From: Oscillospiraceae bacterium
GTDB taxonomy: Bacteria; Bacillota; Clostridia; Oscillospirales; Ruminococcaceae
Reading direction: 5' to 3'
Assembly: GCA_022787085.1 (NCBI GenBank)
Contig: JALFVE010000049.1
Span: 55,037-119,036, forward strand
Length of the DNA stretch: 64,000 nucleotides
A model generated the notes under the pieces. That model saw only the letters and a list, made by a program, of their open reading frames with translations. It was not told the DNA's origin and ran no database searches. Below, in pieces: positions 60,908 to 64,000 of this stretch. The position numbers and the translations under genes are program-made. Position 1 is the stretch's first letter, and each line of letters starts with the position of its first letter.

Positions 60908-61876
60908 ATGATCCAATATGTCTATGACATAGTCGCAGCTGTAATTCTGATCGCATTTATCGGTCGGGGATTCAAGCGGGGAGTGCTCAGGACTGTTCTC
61001 AGTCTGATATGCATGATTATTGCATTTACTGCTGCTGCGGCTTGCTCGTCATATCCTGTGACTTCAAAAATATATGATGATTACTTTTCAGAGACTGTAA
61101 ATGAGCATATTGATTCTGCTGTCAAGGAGGTCAGGGACGAAGCGTCAAAAAAGATCAAGGATGAGGCTATGCAGTCCGCTGACAGCTTCATTGATGATAA
61201 TCTGGGCGGCTCGGATGAATTAAAGCAGCTTGTAAGGGATTATCTGGGCACTGATGATGATGTGCTTCGCAGTCAGATATCAGATGCTTTCTCATATTTT
61301 CAGCTTGATATCAGCTCCCTATTGACTAATCAGTATTTTCGTGATAAAATAGATATTATAGCCTCTGAATACAGCGGCACTGTTGCGGCTGAAATCAACA
61401 GCAGGCTGCCCTTTGGCATAACGGTGTCTCAAAGCTCGGTGGAAGAGATCTTTAAGGACACTGAGGCTCACGAAGCAGTTATTTACGAGCTTCTTGGCAT
61501 CAAGTCCCAAGACTCGGCAACAACAGGCGCAGCTAATTATCTGGAGAAGAAAATCGTTCGCCCCACTGCGATTAGAATGATCGGTACTATTGTTTGGGTG
61601 GTAGTTTTTTCTGCTGTCAGCATTGTTCTCAGAATTGTTGTCAGCATTGTTCTCATTGTCAGGAAGATTGAGCCTGTTAAGACCTGTGATTCCTTGCTGG
61701 GAGGCGTTCTCGGAGCCGCTGTGGGTGCTATGGTTGTCGTTTCATCGGTCATTCTCATCGTTATCTTAGTCAGGTTTACAGGCGGAATGACTTATATGAA
61801 CGAGGATATTTTTTCCCGTACCCTTTTCTTCGGAAGGCTGTATGATCTTGCAAAGGGCTTCAGTTTTTTGAAATAA
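60908..61876 (+). CDS. CvpA family membrane protein
   Basis: A 322-residue protein. The N-terminal CvpA pattern (DIVAAVILIAFIGRGFKRGVLRTVLSLI) gives two helices, followed by an extracytoplasmic loop of about 150 residues with acidic helices, and two or more C-terminal helices with GGVLGAAVGAMVV. The long loop makes it longer than simple CvpA proteins (about 160-180 residues). CvpA is linked to envelope stress and colicin export in enterobacteria; its role here is open. Confidence 0.8.
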   Translation: MIQYVYDIVAAVILIAFIGRGFKRGVLRTVLSLICMIIAFTAAAACSSYPVTSKIYDDYFSETVNEHIDSAVKEVRDEASKKIKDEAMQSADSFIDDNLGGSDELKQLVRDYLGTDDDVLRSQISDAFSYFQLDISSLLTNQYFRDKIDIIASEYSGTVAAEINSRLPFGITVSQSSVEEIFKDTEAHEAVIYELLGIKSQDSATTGAANYLEKKIVRPTAIRMIGTIVWVVVFSAVSIVLRIVVSIVLIVRKIEPVKTCDSLLGGVLGAAVGAMVVVSSVILIVILVRFTGGMTYMNEDIFSRTLFFGRLYDLAKGFSFLK

Positions 61877-61929
61877 TGTAAATATTTTCTCATTGTCCGA
61901 CGATCATTCGGGCGGAAAGGAATGATTTA

Positions 61930-64000
61930 ATGCTTTGCAGCAGATGCAAAAAAAGAGAGGCAATGGTGTTCATCACATCAATGCAGGGAGGCGAAAAGCG
62001 AAACGAGGGGCTTTGTCTTGTCTGCGCCCGTGAGCTTAACGTGCCTCAGATCAAGGAATATATGGATCAGATGGGTGTTACCGATGACGATATAGAGGAA
62101 TTTGCCGACGCTATGAGTGGCGTTAAGGACAGCTTTGACATGGAGATGTTCAATCAGGGCGGCACCAACTCCCTGCCCGGATTTTTCAATGCTCTTTTCG
62201 GCGGTTTGCAGAATGAAAATAAAAATCCTTCGGAAAATGCGGTTTCTTCAGAATCAGATACGGAGGCGACCGAGAGACGTGAGCGCATCAGAAAGGGCAA
62301 GGATACCAAGGAAACAAAGGCTAAAAAGAGGAAATATCTCAGCTCCTTCTGCACAGATCTTACATCCCGTGCAAAGGAAGGCAAGCTTGATACAATTATC
62401 GGAAGAGATAAGGAAATTGCCCGCACTATTCAGATTCTTTGCCGCAGACAGAAGAATAATCCCTGTCTGATCGGTGAGCCGGGCGTTGGAAAAACTGCCA
62501 TTGCCGAGGGTCTTGCTCAGCGTATTGCAGCGGGGGAGGTCCCCTTTCAGCTTGCTGACAAGGAGGTTTTTCTTCTCGATCTTACTGCTCTTGTGGCAGG
62601 CACTCAGTTCAGAGGTCAGTTTGAAAGCCGTATGAAGGGGCTTGTTGACGAGGTTAAGGCTGAGGGCAATATTATTCTTTTTATTGATGAGATACACAAT
62701 ATTGTTGGTGCGGGAGACAGCGAAGGCTCGTCCATGAATGCGGCTAATATTCTCAAACCCCCTCTCAGTCGAGGCGAGGTTCAGGTCATCGGTGCAACCA
62801 CCTTTAAGGAATACCGCAAGTATATCGAAAAGGACAGCGCACTTGAGAGACGTTTTCAGCCTGTTACTGTTAACGAGCCTACTGTTGATGACACAGTTGA
62901 GGTTTTAAAGGGAATAAAGCATTTTTATGAGGAGCATCATAAGGTCAGAATCAGCGATGAGCTTGTAAGGCTTTGCGCAGTTCTTTCCGAGAGATATATC
63001 AGCGACAGATATCTTCCCGACAAGGCGATAGATCTTCTTGATGAAGCCTGCGCAAACAGAAGCATTTCCAGCGAGGTGCTTGCTCTTCATCAGAAAAAAA
63101 CAGGGGAGGTTTCAGCGCTTGAGAATGAAATAAAGGCTCTCGAGGACGGCAGCGAGCCGAATTTTGAGGAGCTTGCTGAAAAAAAATCCCAGCTTATCAG
63201 GGTACAGAACGAGCTTGACGCACTGACGAAAAAGGTTTCCGCAATCAACGTAACCGAGCAGGATCTTGCTAAGGTTATCGAGCTTTGGACTGGTATTCCC
63301 GCAAACAAGATCGAGGAAACAGAGCTTAAAAAGCTTTCGGCTCTTGAAGGCTCAATGAAAAAAAGGATAATTGGTCAGGATAAGGCTGTTGAGCTTGCCT
63401 GCAAGGCTATAAAGCGTTCCCGTGCGCAGCTTTCAAAACGCCGCAGACCTGCTTCGTTTATTTTTGTAGGTCCCACAGGCGTTGGTAAGACCGAGCTTGT
63501 TAAGGTGATAAACGACGAGCTTTTCAGCGGAAATGATACTCTTATCCGTCTTGATATGACTGAGTTTATGGAAAAGCACGCTGTTTCAAGGCTTATCGGC
63601 TCTCCTCCGGGATATGTGGGCTATGACGAGGCAGGTCAGCTTACGGAAAAGGTGCGCCGTCACCCTTATTCGGTGGTGCTTTTTGACGAGATTGAAAAGG
63701 CTCACCCGGATATTATGAATTTACTGCTCCAGATACTTGACGAGGGCAAGGTGAATGACGCTCAGGGCAGGTCTGTGAACTTTGAGAACACCATCATCTG
63801 TATGACCTCAAATGCAGGCTCTTCGGATAAGACCACAAGCCTCGGCTTCAACAACACGGAAGAGGAGATAACCAAGGAAAAGGCTATGAAGTCTCTTTCC
63901 GAGTTCCTTCGCCCCGAATTTATGAGCCGTGTTGACGAGATAGTTGTTTTCAGTCCTCTTTCCAAGGAGAATTATGCGGAGATCGCAGGGCTTATGCTTT
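61930..64000 (+). CDS. clpE: ClpE-like ATP-dependent protease ATPase (partial, runs off the end)
   Basis: Over 690 residues are visible; the stop lies beyond the window, so the ORF track omits it. The N-terminus has a zinc-finger pair, CSRC and CLVC about 24 residues later, characteristic of ClpE instead of the ClpC N-domain. AAA domain 1 has GEPGVGKTA near 180 and FIDEIHNIVGAG; a coiled-coil middle region (about 375-430) follows; AAA domain 2 has GPTGVGKTE near 517 and LFDEIEKAHPD. It would hand proteins to ClpP or act as a chaperone. No CtsR heptad pair is visible upstream. Start: ATG at 61930 after GGAAAGGA. Confidence 0.9.
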   Translation, partial: MLCSRCKKREAMVFITSMQGGEKRNEGLCLVCARELNVPQIKEYMDQMGVTDDDIEEFADAMSGVKDSFDMEMFNQGGTNSLPGFFNALFGGLQNENKNPSENAVSSESDTEATERRERIRKGKDTKETKAKKRKYLSSFCTDLTSRAKEGKLDTIIGRDKEIARTIQILCRRQKNNPCLIGEPGVGKTAIAEGLAQRIAAGEVPFQLADKEVFLLDLTALVAGTQFRGQFESRMKGLVDEVKAEGNIILFIDEIHNIVGAGDSEGSSMNAANILKPPLSRGEVQVIGATTFKEYRKYIEKDSALERRFQPVTVNEPTVDDTVEVLKGIKHFYEEHHKVRISDELVRLCAVLSERYISDRYLPDKAIDLLDEACANRSISSEVLALHQKKTGEVSALENEIKALEDGSEPNFEELAEKKSQLIRVQNELDALTKKVSAINVTEQDLAKVIELWTGIPANKIEETELKKLSALEGSMKKRIIGQDKAVELACKAIKRSRAQLSKRRRPASFIFVGPTGVGKTELVKVINDELFSGNDTLIRLDMTEFMEKHAVSRLIGSPPGYVGYDEAGQLTEKVRRHPYSVVLFDEIEKAHPDIMNLLLQILDEGKVNDAQGRSVNFENTIICMTSNAGSSDKTTSLGFNNTEEEITKEKAMKSLSEFLRPEFMSRVDEIVVFSPLSKENYAEIAGLML

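Noticed and set aside
1-64000. CRISPR arrays, insertion sequences, prophage, integrons, toxin-antitoxin pairs
   Set aside because: I looked for regularly spaced repeats, transposase or integrase motifs and small paired toxin-antitoxin ORFs and saw none.

Overview
The window is an ordinary-density chromosomal segment of a Gram-positive, endospore-lineage Clostridia bacterium. It most resembles a fibre-degrading Ruminococcus-type member of the Oscillospiraceae. The evidence is a complete spoIIIAA-AH block, a T-box leader, Firmicute gene order (rimP-nusA-ylxR-ylxQ-infB-rbfA-nrnA-truB-ribF; dxs-tlyA-nadK-argR-recN; EcfA1/EcfA2/EcfT/truA), many extended -10 promoters of the form TGnTATAAT, and a secreted GH44 glycanase. 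The species call is inference. I see no IS element, prophage, integrase, CRISPR array or rRNA.

Layout. 1-3.5 kb: tail of an HPr-like protein, a D-Ala-D-Ala carboxypeptidase homologue with altered active-site motifs, pgi, a structured intergenic segment and a small P-loop protein. 3.5-8.9 kb: yceD-rpmF, a PDZ/radical-SAM DUF512 protein, der, plsY, gpsA. 8.9-13.8 kb: spoIIIAA-AH, behind a sigma-E-like promoter. 13.8-23.8 kb: a promoter and elaborate hairpin leader, then nusB, a TsaD/Kae1-like paralogue, xseA-xseB, ispA, a PAP2-like membrane protein, dxs, tlyA, nadK, argR, recN. 23.8-27.1 kb: tRNA-Leu(CAA) on the minus strand, thrH, an isoleucine-type T-box, ilvA, a SnoaL-like protein and ridA. 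27.2-37 kb: the rimP-to-gltX translation cluster. 37-42.4 kb: a Gld-type ABC exporter with its extracytoplasmic GldG and DUF4340 partners. 42.5-47.6 kb, minus strand: membrane-anchored GH44, an ArsB/SLC13-like transporter, a putative metal exporter and an FAH-family hydrolase. 47.8-49.3 kb: an amino-acid ABC permease and ATPase without a binding protein. 49.4-55.2 kb: ruvC, ruvA, a degenerate alkaline-phosphatase-superfamily protein, ruvB, a degenerate GlmM-like protein and an RlmI-like methyltransferase. 55.2-64 kb: an ECF transporter energising module interrupted by two small membrane proteins, truA, a DUF5711 protein, a CvpA protein and a ClpE-like ATPase that runs off the end.

The most unusual signals are two apparent pseudoenzymes that bracket ruvB. 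The phosphatase-fold protein has lost all the active-site residues I can align, and the phosphohexomutase has lost its phosphoserine and metal loop. Next are two structured RNA candidates: one between pgi and the P-loop gene, and a possibly switching leader before nusB. A carboxypeptidase homologue whose SxN and KTG motifs read NAN and KCG is also notable. Most of the rest is standard housekeeping. All intergenic gaps are under 300 bp except the T-box leader region between thrH and ilvA.
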